Source: Solicoccozyma terricola (Eukaryota > Basidiomycota > Tremellomycetes > Filobasidiales > Piskurozymaceae). From it: a stretch of 64,000 nt of DNA. The stretch's first letter is position 1. Each line of letters opens with the position of its first letter. Under the pieces are notes generated by a model that worked only from the letters and a program-made list of their open reading frames with translations, ran no database searches and had not been told where the DNA came from. The DNA lies in NCBI GenBank assembly GCA_001600875.1, contig BCLD01000004.1, forward strand, positions 1 to 64,000. Direction: 5' to 3'. A program made the position numbers and the translations under genes. This document shows, one piece after another, positions 43,823-55,993 of this stretch.

Positions 43823-46026
43823 TCATTGCTCTCTATGCCTCTCCTCTTCTCCGTATCCTCTCGCTATACCCGCCCGTCCATCCTCCAACATAGAAGGCTC
43901 AAACGCCACCACACCATCCTCACCCGCAGCATAGCCCTCCGAAGGATCCAGTCCCTGGTATGAGCGAGTCGCGAGGTGGTCCGCTGGAAACTTGAAGTGT
44001 TAGCAGCTCGGACTCTCCGTGAAACCGCTCAAAAACTCACCGGCAGCACCAACACCCCGTGAAGCTTTGACAACCGCTTGTTCGGCATCTCGACGCACCA
44101 TGGTACCATCAGCTTGAACCTGCTGGACCTTCTCGTGTGCTTGTTCACTAATGCCGACGGATGGAACGAGCCTAGCTGAATGGTATTGCCCCGATATGAG
44201 AGAGAAGACTGGTTGATCTACGTCGTCGGCCGAGTTCTCCGCTTCCGCTGCATCTGCTGTCGACTCGAACGTCGATGTCGTGGTCCCAAGCTCTGTAATT
44301 TCTGATCAGTTGTAAGCCTACAACGCACACACGCCTCGCTCACCTCCCAACACCCTATCAAAATCCAGCGTCCAATCCTCCTCCTTCCAACGCGAGACTC
44401 CTTGTTCGCCGTCGAGAGCCAGTAGCAGCTCGTACGGCGTGATAATAGGTCGGTAGTAGTCCTACAGGCATTTACGGTCAGACAATGTTACACGACAATG
44501 CGAAACCACTCACCTTGCCGTCCACCAACCCACCCTCCCGACATCCAATCATCACCCAGCATTCCACGACTTCGAAATTTCCTAGCTTTGCTGGATTGAG
44601 TCTCCCGACCGAGATGGTGTAGCTTTTCCGTCGCCTCGCCTTGAGTAAATCCCTCAAACGCTTTAGCAGATGTTGGGAAGACGCCAATCCGACATTGTTG
44701 ACGAGGAGACCGAAAACGGAGGATTGGATTGCACGATGAAGGGTAAAGAATCGACGCCGCAGTAGGAGAGGTGTCCGCGTATGTAAGGCGTTTGTAGACA
44801 GCGACGACGGATCATATTGATAGATCTGCGACCGACCAGCGTTCAACAACCGACGAACTGACAACCCATCAGCAAACTCACCTCATTACCAGCATTCTCC
44901 ATCATCATATTGACCATTCCTCTCGTTTCCTCGCCAATGTAGAAAATGATGCAGTCGCGGATGGAGAGGCCAGCGGCAAGTCGATAATCGCGCAGAGAGG
45001 GTGGTGGCGAGTTGGAATCCAATTCATCGATTTGAGAAGGTGTTGGTTCTGAAGGTCTTGATACCGACGATACCGACGGTGTCTCTTGTCGCTTAGATGC
45101 ACACGATTGTCCACTTGAGCAACAACCGGTCGTCGTCTCTGCCCCATCGACTCGTCCGCAGCATTCTGCTGAACCGCATCCCGCATCTACTCTCATCTGA
45201 TCCGTCCGAAGAGAAGTCGAACGATGCGAAGCTTGCGCGTTGATACGAGAGATAGTCACACTGAGATGAGGTATAGCAGTCGCTTTCTGCTTGAAGACTT
45301 TCGCGATGTCATCTGGTGACATGCGTGGATGCATCAGCTTTACACCAGAGCTGAGCAAGCAGTACCCGTACCCCGCTCACCTGCCATCCAGTCATATCCA
45401 ACATCCAACACCACAAGCACGTTCACCTCCTTCTCTTTGCCTTTTGCACTGATACTTGGCATAGCTACATCGAACAGTGCCTCCGCAGAAGCTTCGACGT
45501 CGAAAGATCGCTTGGGGAAGACGTAGCGGACTGGGATGGAGTCGGTTCTAGTGCTGGATGTTAGTAAGTCATCAAACATCCGACCCTGCAATACTCACGG
45601 TGTCAAGCAGGCATGGCCATAGTGTACAAGGAAATCTGCCGGGAGATGGGAGCACGATAGTATGTCAGGACAGCATCTGGTGGAATGGGGAGTCACGTCA
45701 GATTGGATGGATGCCTTCGAGGCGCTGCCCACTTGCACTCACGACCCATAAGTGCTATCCCCCAAGACAAAGCACTGAACATCTTCCGCCGAACCACCCT
45801 CTCTCAACCCCTTCATCAACGCTCTATACACCAGCACACTCTCCCCCAAGAGCTCGTCGGGGAACTGGAGCGCTATCGTGCGATACCCGTGGGTAAGAAT
45901 GTCGTCCACCGTCGACTCGATCTCATACCGCTCGGTCAGAGGCAGCGCCGAGTTGGAAGACGAGCTGGATTCGATTTCCACAGACTGCTCGATGGCATGA
46001 AGCGCTGGGGTGGAGAATTCGGGCAT
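43823..46026 (-). CDS. DPH2: Diphthamide biosynthesis protein 2 (Dph2)
   Basis: With Dph1, Dph2 carries out the first step of diphthamide formation on elongation factor 2 through a radical-type 4Fe-4S enzyme. Seen are DILTHGYRTIALQFPDELL, VQCFVLGDSTYGS spliced to CCPDILSCSHLPADFLVHYGHACLTP with the first cluster Cys region, RYVFPKRSFDVE, and the C-terminal half with YKLYQYDPSSLSTN-like sequence, LLVNNVGLASSQHLLKRLRDLL, YTISVGRLNPAKLGNFEVVECWVMIGC and DYYRPIITPYELLLALD. The tail EGYAAGEDGVVAFEPS precedes the stop. Six or more introns. An unusual Cys-rich insertion lies around 45107-45196. Confidence 0.92.
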
Positions 46027-46372
46027 GCTGACTGGTGTGTATCCGCTGCAAGGTTGACGATGTCGATGAGGATGGCTATGGCTAAGTTAATTTTTCAACT
46101 GTCGCTTACGAATTGTAAACAACGCCCCGAGTCGAGTGTTAGTTGCCATCCTGTTCTCCATCTGCGCATCGTCTGAGCCATCAATCCAGCTCATGGTCAA
46201 GATGGCGTATTGCAATGCGCTGGACAGTCTTACTACGATCATTGGATGTACTAAAAGGTCGCGAGAAAACATCTCAAGATCCCGAGGAGGGTCGCGATCT
46301 ACTGCTGAAGTAGAACAATGCCATAAATAATTCCATGCAACAAACCCCATCTATCACCATTCCACCTCCCCT
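46027..46372. other. Intergenic, no gene seen
   Basis: About 350 bp; a Lys/Arg-rich open frame on the minus strand here shows no recognisable family. Confidence 0.4.
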
Positions 46373-47771
46373 TCACAGAGATCGCACACCCCACACAAAC
46401 CCAGCGATACCGAGCATGTAAGCCAGAAGAATGCCTGTAGCGGAGGCAAGAGCGTCAGCGACATCTTCACCTATTCCAGAAGTCCCCTCCCACTCACGAG
46501 ATCTCTGTCTTGGATACGATGCGATGGTTGGTAAGGGATTCGGCAGTCCCATAATATTGCAGAAGATGTGAGATGCAATGGGTGGAAAGATGGAATCTGG
46601 ACCGACCTCAAAGAGTTAATAAATCTAATTCGAAGCAAACCGACGCACTCACTCGTTTTTACAAACAAGAACGCCGCAAACCAACCAAACAAGGTGGTAT
46701 ACGTGAATTGGAACACTGAGAAGACGTCAGAATGTGTAGTATCCGGCTTGAGGTGTGCAAGGAACAAACTCACGAGATGCCACAAAGGCTTGAATTGCAG
46801 CTGGAAATGTTTGACCACCTTTGATAAACATTTCGACTGCGTGGTGTGCATGTGCTGATGTAGGGGATTGGAAACAGGAACGGGGGTCAGATGGTCGACA
46901 AGCTTACAAGGATACCCGAGGCTCGGCCCTCTCGACACTCACCTACTCCAAACCACATCGGTGTCCCAAACACCAACCACTTCCAACCTTCGCCACTCAA
47001 CGAATAGACGGCGATGATGCAAGATCTGAACACGAGCTCCTCAGATATTGGACCCTGCAGCGACAACTACTGATCAGTTGACGTCGGACACCCCCTTCAG
47101 GAACGGATTACGACGACTGACCACAATGTAATTCCTAACCTCCATCAAGCTCAATTTCCCATTTCCGGTCCCCAACCACCCAAAACCTCGTCCATGGGAT
47201 TGACACATCAACTCGTGGTCCAGATAAGCAGTGTACAGAGGCCCGGCAAAGAGTGCGGGAGCGAGAATGAACGGGAAGGCCGAGTATGGAAGGGTAACGC
47301 CGAGGTGGGATTTGGTGAGGAGGAGTTGGGATAGAAAGGGCGTTGACTGGCATGTATTGTGCTTGTCAGCCACGCAAGGAATGTCTTGAAAGATAGTAGA
47401 CCCACCATCCGACCTTCGCCTAACCCTGCACGAATTACACCCCATACGCCCACCCAGCTAACAATAGTACTGCCCGTGACAGCCTTTATCCTAGCTTTGA
47501 TCGTGTCAGGATGATCTCTTGTACCGGGTGCAGGGGACGGCGAGCGTGATGGTACCCTGTCCCGTAACTCCAAGACAGGAGACCCGGACATGGGCTCGAT
47601 AGACGTGGTCATGTCGTCCACGGCCGACTTGAAGACGTCATTTGGCGAGGACGAGGAGCGACGAGAGGGAGGCGGTGAAGGAGCCAGTTTGGAGAGGTAG
47701 AGCGAGCCGACATAGGACAAGGTGAGCGCTAGTGCGGCTAGGTGGGCCTGCGTGGTGGTGAGGATGGCCAT
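46373..47771 (-). CDS. RCE1: CAAX prenyl protease 2 (Rce1)
   Basis: ER membrane endopeptidase that removes the last three residues from prenylated CAAX proteins such as Ras. The N-terminus MAILTTTQAHLAALALTLSY is hydrophobic. A Ser/Pro-rich loop, several membrane helices, and the active-site motif GPISEELVFRS (EExxxR) follow. The distal His residues are in WFGVAHAHH and in PIASHIFCNIMGLPNP. LFQFTYTTLFGWFAAFLFVKT is a typical late helix. The stop lies at 46373. Seven or so short introns are present. Its start is only about 165 bp from the end of the F-box gene, as expected for tightly packed core genes. Confidence 0.9.
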
Positions 47772-47937
47772 GATGCTGTGCCGGACATGGGACGACGGTG
47801 GTGAGGGTGGTGCGTACGGGGTGTAGGTATAGGAGGATGTTACAATGGGAAATGTTATGTTTAGCAGCCACGTGGTCGGGTCACGTGATCACCGAACGGG
47901 CAACCCCCCATACAACCATACAACCATACAACGTCCA

Positions 47938-50368
47938 TCAGTTCATGTCGAGCACCTCCAGTCGCGCACTTTGGGACGGGTTCATGCTCTCCTGTGACGC
48001 AGAGCGGGGTTTCAATAACCACGGTCGAGCGAGAGACGCAGCAGAAGCACACTCACCGAGATCGTCACAATCCTCGCGTCATCGATCATAATCCCATGAC
48101 AGTGGCGACCCTTCGGATCCATCACACTGATATAAGGCATCTGAGACGGCATACGTCGTCAGATCATGGCCATACCAACGCCCAACCTGACAGTTCACCC
48201 ACCTTGCTTCCCGACCTCACGCTCTCCTTGATGTGCTGATCCCCATTCGCATCGACGAAATCCTCCTCGATGTGGAGGAATATCCCATCGTCGTCGAGAC
48301 CACCTACTGTGTGACGTCTGTAGCCATCCCCATCCACATAACGTGCTGGACCCGGCGTCTCTGATTCCGTGGCAGTGGTAGCCGGGTCACTACCTGGCCA
48401 TGCGCCAGGCAGCCGATCGTTTAGTAGCGCTTCAGCGATGTTGGAACCAGAGGGTGTCATTGCGGCTGACATCGCTTCCATTCCGTCTTCCTCGTATTCC
48501 CACTCCCTTTTCCTACGCAATATCTCCCTCTTTGCCTTTCTCGGATCGAAATCGGCCACCACAATATTCTTCTGCCCATTCTCGTCCTCGTCCTCGTCCT
48601 CGTACATCGTAACGTATCGATAGTGATAGACGAAACACACCCACCCCTGCTGCTCGTCGGTTGTGCGAAAGCGACAGAGCGGTGCGATGGAAGCGAAAGG
48701 TATTAGAGGCGGAAGGTACCTCTCGTCGCGCGATGCCACTCGCATATCCTGCGTGATCAACGACAGCAGCGTTTCTCGCAGGATCACCAGGGTATAAAAC
48801 GTTGGTTGTCCGGGGTTCACTGGATGACCATCCGCGCAGTCAAAAGTAATGACGATCGTTCCCGTTTCAGGCTGTGGGTAGAGCTGGAGAGGGTTCTCAT
48901 GAGGGAAGAACGCCCGAGGTGGTGGATCAGCGCGAAGGCCTGGAGGGAGATAATATGTCAAGTCATATCACAAATGCCCTTGTCGTTGCCACGCACCGAC
49001 ATCACAAATCAGTCGGAATGCAGGCAATGCCAGTCTCAGAAGCAACCGACAAACATGTGTTGGTTGTCTCAACGCTGCTGGTGTAGCTTCCGTCGTCTTC
49101 TCTTTGACCGAGACAATCGGCTCAAATGAATAGAAATTGAGTGTGCTGACGAGTTCGCCACCCGCCAAATCCGGCGCGGAGGTGTACGTTGCAGCACAGA
49201 ACATATCACTGGAGAGCAGGAGGAAATCTTCGAGAGTTTGCAAGCCTGTCTCCCGAGTGGCGTTCGAGGTTCTCGATGTTTCGGTCTGTTCGGGAGAATC
49301 ATGTCAGTGGCCCGCAGACACCACACCCAATGGCAGGTCACCCACAAAGAGCAACTGTCCCGTCTTCCAATTCCAAGCCCTGACAACCGCCTCTGGAATC
49401 CTGAAATCACTTATTCTCGTCGCAAATACAAATAGATGATCGTCGCAAACCTGGAGAATGAGTGATATGATCCTTGTTGGCATTTCGAGGCACGCTTCGA
49501 TGCGGCCACCAGGTACCGCAGATGGATGAAGTTCGAATGTGGAGAGCGTCAGAAAATGGATGTGCAGTCTCCACGATGCTGTGTCGTCGTGTCGGACGTT
49601 GCTGTGTTGGCCGCGAAACACACGGTCTTAGCACTTTGCCAAGTCAATTCTGCTTCCCCCCACACACTCACACCATCTCCGCAGCGACGAACAAGTCTTG
49701 TCCTGGATCCATTGTGATATCTTTAACCTCGAACGGTGCAGCCCATCTCCTCTTCGTATACTCCTCTTTTGCGTCATCTTCGGTCGACTCTATGACCTCG
49801 GGAGCGTTCTCTGTTTCCACTCGAGCAAGACTTCCACTCGCATACGGTACCTCGGTTTCGTCCAAGGTTTCCCACTCGCTACTCTGCGTAAAGTCGTATA
49901 GTGTTGTTCCGGATGGAAGCGGATGTAGGTTCCTAGTTACCGGCAGTCCATTCCCACGTAAGAGGACACCCTCTAAGTACTCGTATAGTCTACCCTCGTC
50001 CGCTTCCAGATCTACGTTGTACGACCTTGATGGTGCGAGATTCCGGAAGCGAGTTTGACGTTCTCGGAGGGTGCTGAGAAGTGCCTTGGCGGAAGTGGAC
50101 TTGCGGATTTTCAAAGGAGCTGACAGGCCTGCACCGAGGAGTTCAAAGTGTAGCAAGAGTACCGGACTCGTGGCAAGGAGGCTATTGATTGTTTTGCAGA
50201 CCTGGGGGTGGGGGTGGGGGAAACGCGGAGGTGTGTTAGCCGATAGCTGGAATGACGGTTCCTGGAACACACCCTCTTGGAAATAGCTAGATCATGAAGA
50301 TCCAGCTGAAGGAACACGTCCTCGAGGATGTTCTCTGGCAGGAAGAGGAGGTTCTTTGCGAGATGCAT
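47938..50368 (-). CDS. F-box protein, probable SCF substrate adaptor
   Basis: The N-terminus MHLAKNLLFLPENILEDVFLQLDLHDLAISKRVC matches an F-box, which binds Skp1. The body follows with HFELLGAGLSAPLKIRKSTSAKALLSTLRERQ and an acidic Asp/Glu segment (EVIESTEDDAKEEYTKRRW), then repeats suggesting a WD- or propeller-like region (VFATRISDFRIPEAVVRAWNWKTGQLLFV; QDLFVAAEMV). A second region from MTYYLPPGLRADPP contains ISVMDPKGRHCHGIMIDDARIV. The last exon, ESMNPSQSARLEVLDMN, is spliced in phase with a stop at 47938. About eight introns. It resembles long basidiomycete F-box/propeller proteins; the substrate is unknown. Confidence 0.75.
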
Positions 50369-50503
50369 AGTTGGTCTGTCGAGCGGTACTGGTGGTGAAG
50401 AGGGAAGGGGTGCGAATGAATCAAAGCCAGCCGAGTTTTGGATTCGCGCACCGCGGAATTGCAGTTATTAATAAAAGTTACCGGTGCCTGTCCTCCTACG
50501 ACG

Positions 50504-52872
50504 ATGGATGCAACGTCAGGTTCACCTCCCTCCCATACCATGTCCGTCATGACGAGGGACAGCGACCTCATCAGCAGGCTCGTAGGCCTCAATGAGCTGT
50601 ACAAATCTCTGGTACTTCGAAGACGAGACGGCCGGACGGTTCGTATCCATCTCGGAGAAGATTGGTGGGCAGACATGGACACAGTGCAGGCGTTGGGATT
50701 CGTCGACCGAAGGCGAGCAGGTGAGGGAGTCCGTCCAGCTAGAATCCATACCACCCAGCAGGCTGACAAAGTGCAATCCAGATATACTGCGGTGGCTGAA
50801 ACCAGATGTATTTTGGCCTGGAGCCGAATCCAGTCTGATACCGGCCGTCAGCACCACTTCCTCCGACATGATTAATGCCAGTCCAGAATCTTCTCCCAAC
50901 AAATCCATCAACAAACCCATTCATACCATTCCAGATTCCCTTCACACCCTCTCCGATGTGATATCAGGCATGGTAGATCCTGGTACTGGTGGCGCGGAGG
51001 GTGTAGAGGTCACTCTGGACGGCAAGGTAGGTCACTGGTCGGTCGTTTCTGTGGTACAGCAAGTGTAAGGCCGACAAGCTACCTCACCTCTAGGTCCTCA
51101 ATGAAGAGGGAGAACCATTCCTGGAGATAAGAGAACCGATAGCTGCCATTCCGACGACGTCAAACCCAGTCACGGTATCGAACTCTAACCCATCGACATC
51201 CGAGGATGACGAATATTGGTCACCTGCAGCCGTGGAACGACGTCGGAAACTGCGTCAGCAGGTGTTGGCAAGTGACAGCGAAGATGAAGCAGTGGATGAC
51301 TCTGAAGAGGATGGAAATAACGAACCCATAGCAACAAAGACAGCGCCACCCTTGCAAACACCGCCATCGTTTCCTTCAGAAGGCCCCACAATCATCTCAA
51401 CGGTTCCGGGACGTATGGTTCGTTCGACCATCATACAGCAGGATGGTCTACCAAATCCGATCCTCAAGGACGTCCTACCCCCATCCCGACCAGATACGCC
51501 CAAGAAATCAGTATCGTTTGCACCAAAATCGGAGGTCTCGGACGGCGCTGGGTCCGTCAGCCAGGTAGTCACGAAGAAGGAAGATGTTCACATTGAACCG
51601 ACCAGAACAAACTCCTTTGCAGGTTTCAAGAGGGGTTTCTTGACGCCATCACCGGATGTTGTACCTACATCATCAAACGCTATGGTGCTGTCTTCCCGAT
51701 CTCCGAACGCAGAACCGCCAGGCATTCCAGTGATCCAAGTGAATGGTGAACAGGTCCCATCTGCTTCAACAGCAGCGACCGCTTCGGCACCCAGACCTGC
51801 AAAGAAACAGAGTCTTTTCAGTCAACGGAAAGCCCAGGCAAGGGCGGCAAGTGAAGCTGCGTCAAAGCCTACCGTCGTCAAGCCACCAGCAAAGCCTCCG
51901 GCAATGCAGTCCGTAGTTCAAGAAAGGGTTCCAGAAAGGGTTCCAGAAGCACCTCAAATGACCAAATCTCCCTTGTCAGCAGCCACCTCCAACGCAGGAC
52001 CATCCTTGCCACCTACAAAGAAGAGGGAATCAGCATCTGACAAGGTATTCAAGGGTAGAGTCCTTGAGAAGGTACCGGCGGAAAAAATCACCGCCCGCGC
52101 CGTTGAATCAACTCCACGTACTCCCTCCAACGCCGCTGCCTCTGCCTCTCATGACGACGATTCCGACCAGGATATGTTGGAATATTCGGACAACGAGGAT
52201 GATGCATTTGACATGGACGATGCGATGTTGGCCCGGGAGGCGGCTTTGGAGTATCATACAAAGCGCGCGGAGATGGGGAGAAGGGGATTAGGTGGATGGA
52301 CGGGAGGAGTCCGTGAAGATGGACAGGTTGAATGGGATCGAACAGTAAGCATTGGTCACGGGGTACCTGTACCTGTGGACGGGGTATCGAGTTGACCATC
52401 GTATCAGGCCACACAACGGCACGACCCAGATGACGACACGCATCACTCGGAAGTGGTCGGGTTCGGCGAGCGTGTGCTCCCTGCAGGCCTACTGGAGACC
52501 ATGAATGGCTCCCCCGAGCAGGAATCTATTTCCTTGCCAACAGTAGTGCCCGCCGGCGCCTCCCTTGCATCTGCCATCCGCACTGGCAAACTAGAAGACG
52601 GGAAACTTGTGATACCGGCCGGAGATGATAGCGACGACTCCGAGGACGGTGATGAAAGCAACGTCGACGACACATTCGCTCGCGAGCGAAGAGAAGCCCG
52701 CGCTCGGCGGAAGGAGATGATACGGAGAATGCTCGCTGGCGATTGGCGCGATCTCGCTGCTCAAGAGGAGAAAGACAGGCTGGTAGATACGATTTCGCCG
52801 GGGCCTATACCAGATCAGCTGCCCGCGATAGCAAGTACAGCGAGCAAGGCTGGCAATACCGCTCCACGATGA
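50504..52872 (+). CDS. URI/Bud27-like unconventional prefoldin (DUF3835 region)
   Basis: The N-terminal VRIHLGEDWWADMDTVQALGFVDRRRA matches the signature of URI1 (there a VLLGDNWF-type stretch with a following helix), preceded by a short helix ISRLVGLNELYKSL. A helix DILRWLKPDVFWPG follows after an intron. The long linker is Ser/Pro/Glu-rich with acidic patches (DSEDEAVDDSEEDG) and a KKSVSFAPKSE motif. SFAGFKRGFLTPSP and the final RRKEMIRRMLAGDW basic helix suit Bud27-type C-termini. URI/Bud27 assists assembly of RNA polymerases in the cytoplasm. About four exons are joined. The start was chosen at MDATSGSPP; an earlier Met at 50438 is possible. Confidence 0.68.
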
Positions 52873-53122
52873 GCATGACGAAGACGGTTGGAAGGCACAC
52901 CGCGCATTTACCACAAACTCATTATATCCAGTACATCCATCCGCTTTACAATCTTCATGCCGTTGCGATATAATATCGTTCATTACAACCCGGTGCTTTG
53001 TCGTGGCAAGCATGGAGGTCGCCTTGTTTCCGCTTCAGAAACTTGCGGCTTGTGATGCTCCTACTTTATGTTTGGCAGCTGATCGCCGCATGTCGAAGCT
53101 TTTCCATCATCGACGCCCTTGC

Positions 53123-53960
53123 CTACGGCTCCTTTGTCGCCGAGCTCAAAGAGCGGAAGAATTCGTTGTATGCGTTTTCAATGTCGAAGAGCATCTGTCC
53201 GTTTCGCGATCAGATCTCGACCGCTTCTTCGTCTGAGCACTCCCAGAACCCACCTGCCTCGACTGCTCATCCGTGATCTCATCCGACGCCTTCATCGCGT
53301 TCAACTCGATCAGCCAGTGGAGAATCTTTGCTCTCCCGTCCCATTCTGCACTTCCTTTAAACTTCGAGTACCCGCTCATGAGCTCTGTGAGGAAAGGGTG
53401 TAGTTGATCTTTCGCTTTCAGGTTGAGCTTGAGGGCGTCCATGAAGGTGATGAAGCACTAAGAGGCGTAGACGTGAGCGGAAACTCGACGGTGGATGCGC
53501 TCTTCATCTCACCGAAGTGGTCTCGGCGACCCATTTCCCTATCTCTTGACCACCTTCGCCCGCTTCGGTGCTGTGCTCTACTGTTGCAGGTACTCCAACG
53601 CTCAGCCTATGCAGCGCTGCAGGATAATCCATTCGATACCGTCTCATGAACCCTTCGAGACCCGCCGACGAGTCTAGCTCCGGCCCGATGAGTTTGATGA
53701 GGGATTTGTATTGAGCAAGAAGTTTGATGCATGCTGGTGCGTATCTGCAGTGGGTACTCGGACGTCAATGCCGCCTCGTGTTACCACCACCATCACCGCC
53801 GCCGCTGCCGTACTCACTCCTTGCTGGTGACTGAATCCCTTACATACGCTCGCTCGAGGTATTCTAGCGAGACGATGATGCTGTACAGCGTTGCAAAGTT
53901 TTCCACTCGCTCCCGTTCCGCATTGGTAGTGTATAGCCGCACCTCTTCGTCCAGATTCAT
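53123..53960 (-). CDS. VPS28: ESCRT-I subunit Vps28
   Basis: Sorts ubiquitinated cargo at endosomes as part of ESCRT-I. Starts MNLDEEVRLYTTNAERERVENFATLYSII, the N-terminal region that binds Vps23/TSG101, then YLERAYVRDSVTSKEYAPACIKLLAQYKSLI. The C-terminal four-helix domain is FITFMDALKLNLKAKDQLHPFL, GYSKFKGSAEWDGRAKILHWLIELNAMKASDEITDEQSRQ and LFDIENAYNEFFRSLS, which contacts ESCRT-II. Four exons or so. Divergent from SEN15, with about 250 bp between starts. Confidence 0.92.
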
Positions 53961-54206
53961 GGCGAGTTATGGTGCTCGGGTGGGGAATGATGCTGGAGAT
54001 GAAGCTGAAGACGCTGTCCTGACCCTTCTGCCGGTTGCTGTTGACTCTGCTTGATGACGAATCTGCTGTCTGTTCAAATAATTTGCTGAGCGTCCCGTTC
54101 AGAACATCCTCTGGAGTCTTGACATCGAATCTCATGGATCCAGTATCAGCCGTAGGTACCATACCACCGTCTCCTGACGCTCCACTGACCACTCACCATT
54201 CATCCC

Positions 54207-54831
54207 ATGTCGCAGCAAGATGAGCTGCGGAATCTTGCCGCGGCCTATCCAATTCAAGCAGGCGCTCTTTACACGACCTTCACGGATCTAATGCTTTGTG
54301 AGCTCAAGTTGGCGGCTGCCGTGGCACAGTGTACCAACCTCCCAGATCTGTTCTGCACAGCTCAACAATGGTACTCCCTGCGACTACTCGATCTCAAAGC
54401 CGCGGGCTGGGCGGTGATTCTCGGTCAGAAGACGATAGAGGTGAGTGCAAATGTCGTCGGGCCAGATGATCCCCAAGCTGAGAGAACGATGGCAGCACCC
54501 TATCCGTGTAATCATCTCGATCCCGATCGAAACGGACGCTCTTACTCCTTCTCGTTTGAAATCAACATTCGCCGCCATCTCCTCCCTCACCGACGACTCT
54601 CTCCCACCACCCATCCCATTCCCTCTCGCACGAGTAGCGAAAACGGACGGTCAGCTTGTGGACACCTCGGAAGGAGCGGTTGCGCCGGAACCCAGCAACG
54701 AGGAAAAAGAACGGGCTGGGACACTAGACAAGGAAACGATATATATCTCCATCGCAACGCCGGATAGTTCGGTGGTGTATTACAAGCTGTCAAAGGGTAT
54801 CAAGAAGCCTCACGATGTGCCGGATGAGTGA
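54207..54831 (+). CDS. SEN15: tRNA-splicing endonuclease subunit Sen15
   Basis: Structural subunit of the Sen2/Sen34/Sen54/Sen15 tRNA-intron endonuclease. Seen are AAYPIQAGALYTTFTDLMLCELKLA, WYSLRLLDLKAAGWAVILGQKTIE, then LRERWQHPIRVIISIPIETDALTP, an acidic linker, and a C-terminal TPDSSVVYYKLSKGIKKPHDVPDE that is characteristic. The two frames are joined by an intron of about 37 nt (or 25 nt) starting GTGAGTGCAAATG. Two exons, about 195 residues. Divergent promoter shared with VPS28. Confidence 0.85.
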
Positions 54832-54921
54832 ACGATTGGTGCGGTATCGTGTTGCAATGTCTTCTTTGGATTATAATTACGTTTGTCTGTAAATGCATAC
54901 ATGCTGATGTTCCCCCGAGCT

Positions 54922-55993
54922 TCACCTTCCCCATAACGCTCTCAACACCGCCCCGCCCAAATTCTTCTCCTGCTCTTCACTTTCAACCTCCCCGCCCCCA
55001 GATCCCCTCTCCTCTTTTGCATCAGTTTCCCCGATCTCAAAGTAGCTTGCCACCATCGCTCTTGTTCCCACTCTTGCTCCTCGTGGCAGTGCCTCGATTT
55101 GACCCTCCGAACTGTGGCTCATCTCATCCGCTATGGATAACAACGGCAACGTGTACCTCGCATAACTGCCTCCCCCGGGCGCTTGCCGTTCCCTTCAATA
55201 GTGCGTCCAAATCTCCCTTCTCCAGCATTTCCATCGGGATGTAACACCATCCGATCACCGCGTCAGTGTGTACATCTCTTGCGATGTTGACGAGTTGCAA
55301 CGCTTGTCCCATCTCCCTGGCTTTGATGAGCGTACAACTGCGTTCCATTGGGTCTGCTGGTGGTCCTTGCACCAGACTATACCATGCGAGATAACACATC
55401 ATCGCAGCGACGGAACCCGCCACTCTATCAGCTTAGAGTGTCAGATCGTCCTGCGTCTGAATCGGAATCTTGTCAGTGGTTTGAAATTCCCAAATCCGTT
55501 GCATAAACCTGCCGAGAGCTCGTCGAATGATTGGCGAGGGATCATGCGTGATATCAACCTTGCAAAGAGGTAGAATGCATGTACGGCGGAGAATGGGAGG
55601 TCGTTCGTGTCGAATGTCTTGAAGGGAGATTCACCCCGATAAACTTGGTCCAGGAACGACTGCATCATCTGCCAATCTTGCTTGTCTTTGCTTCGGATCC
55701 ACTTTGTCCTCGATTAAATTGTCCTTGGTGTGCAATTCCAGTGTTCAGCGACCATAAAATTCAACGCAATGCCATTTATTTCAACTCACCGTCACCCGAC
55801 ACCACCAGCAATCAACCCAATTCTCATCTCTCGGCCCCATAGCAACTTGGCCACATGGAAACTCTTAGTTGCCTTTCTGAGCGTCTCTTGTCCGTTTTTA
55901 AGCGCTACGATGATCCCCGCGTCAACTAGCGGTGGGTGGAGAACCAACCGAGTGAGAAGATTGATGTGTCAGATCGGATTGGAAGGTGGGCAT
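54922..55993 (-). pseudogene. Decayed phytoene-synthase-like gene (CrtYB C-terminal half)
   Basis: Phytoene synthases join two geranylgeranyl diphosphates. Recognisable blocks occur in the right order: GIIVALKNGQETLRKATKSFHVAKLLW, MMQSFLDQVYRGESPFKTFD, FARLISRMIPRQSFDEL, RIWEFQTTDKIPIQTQDDL, AGSVAAMMCYLAWYSL, MGQALQLVNIARDVHTDA, and YARYTLPLLSIADEMS with VGTRAMVASYFEIG. Reading is interrupted by frame changes near 55670, 55506 and 55190, and by an in-frame TAA at 55433-55435 where a Tyr is expected, none explained by GT-AG introns. The lycopene-cyclase half found in basidiomycete CrtYB is absent; only 0.6 kb lies upstream before NHP2. Probably a nonfunctional remnant, though sequencing error cannot be excluded for the indels. 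Confidence 0.7.
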
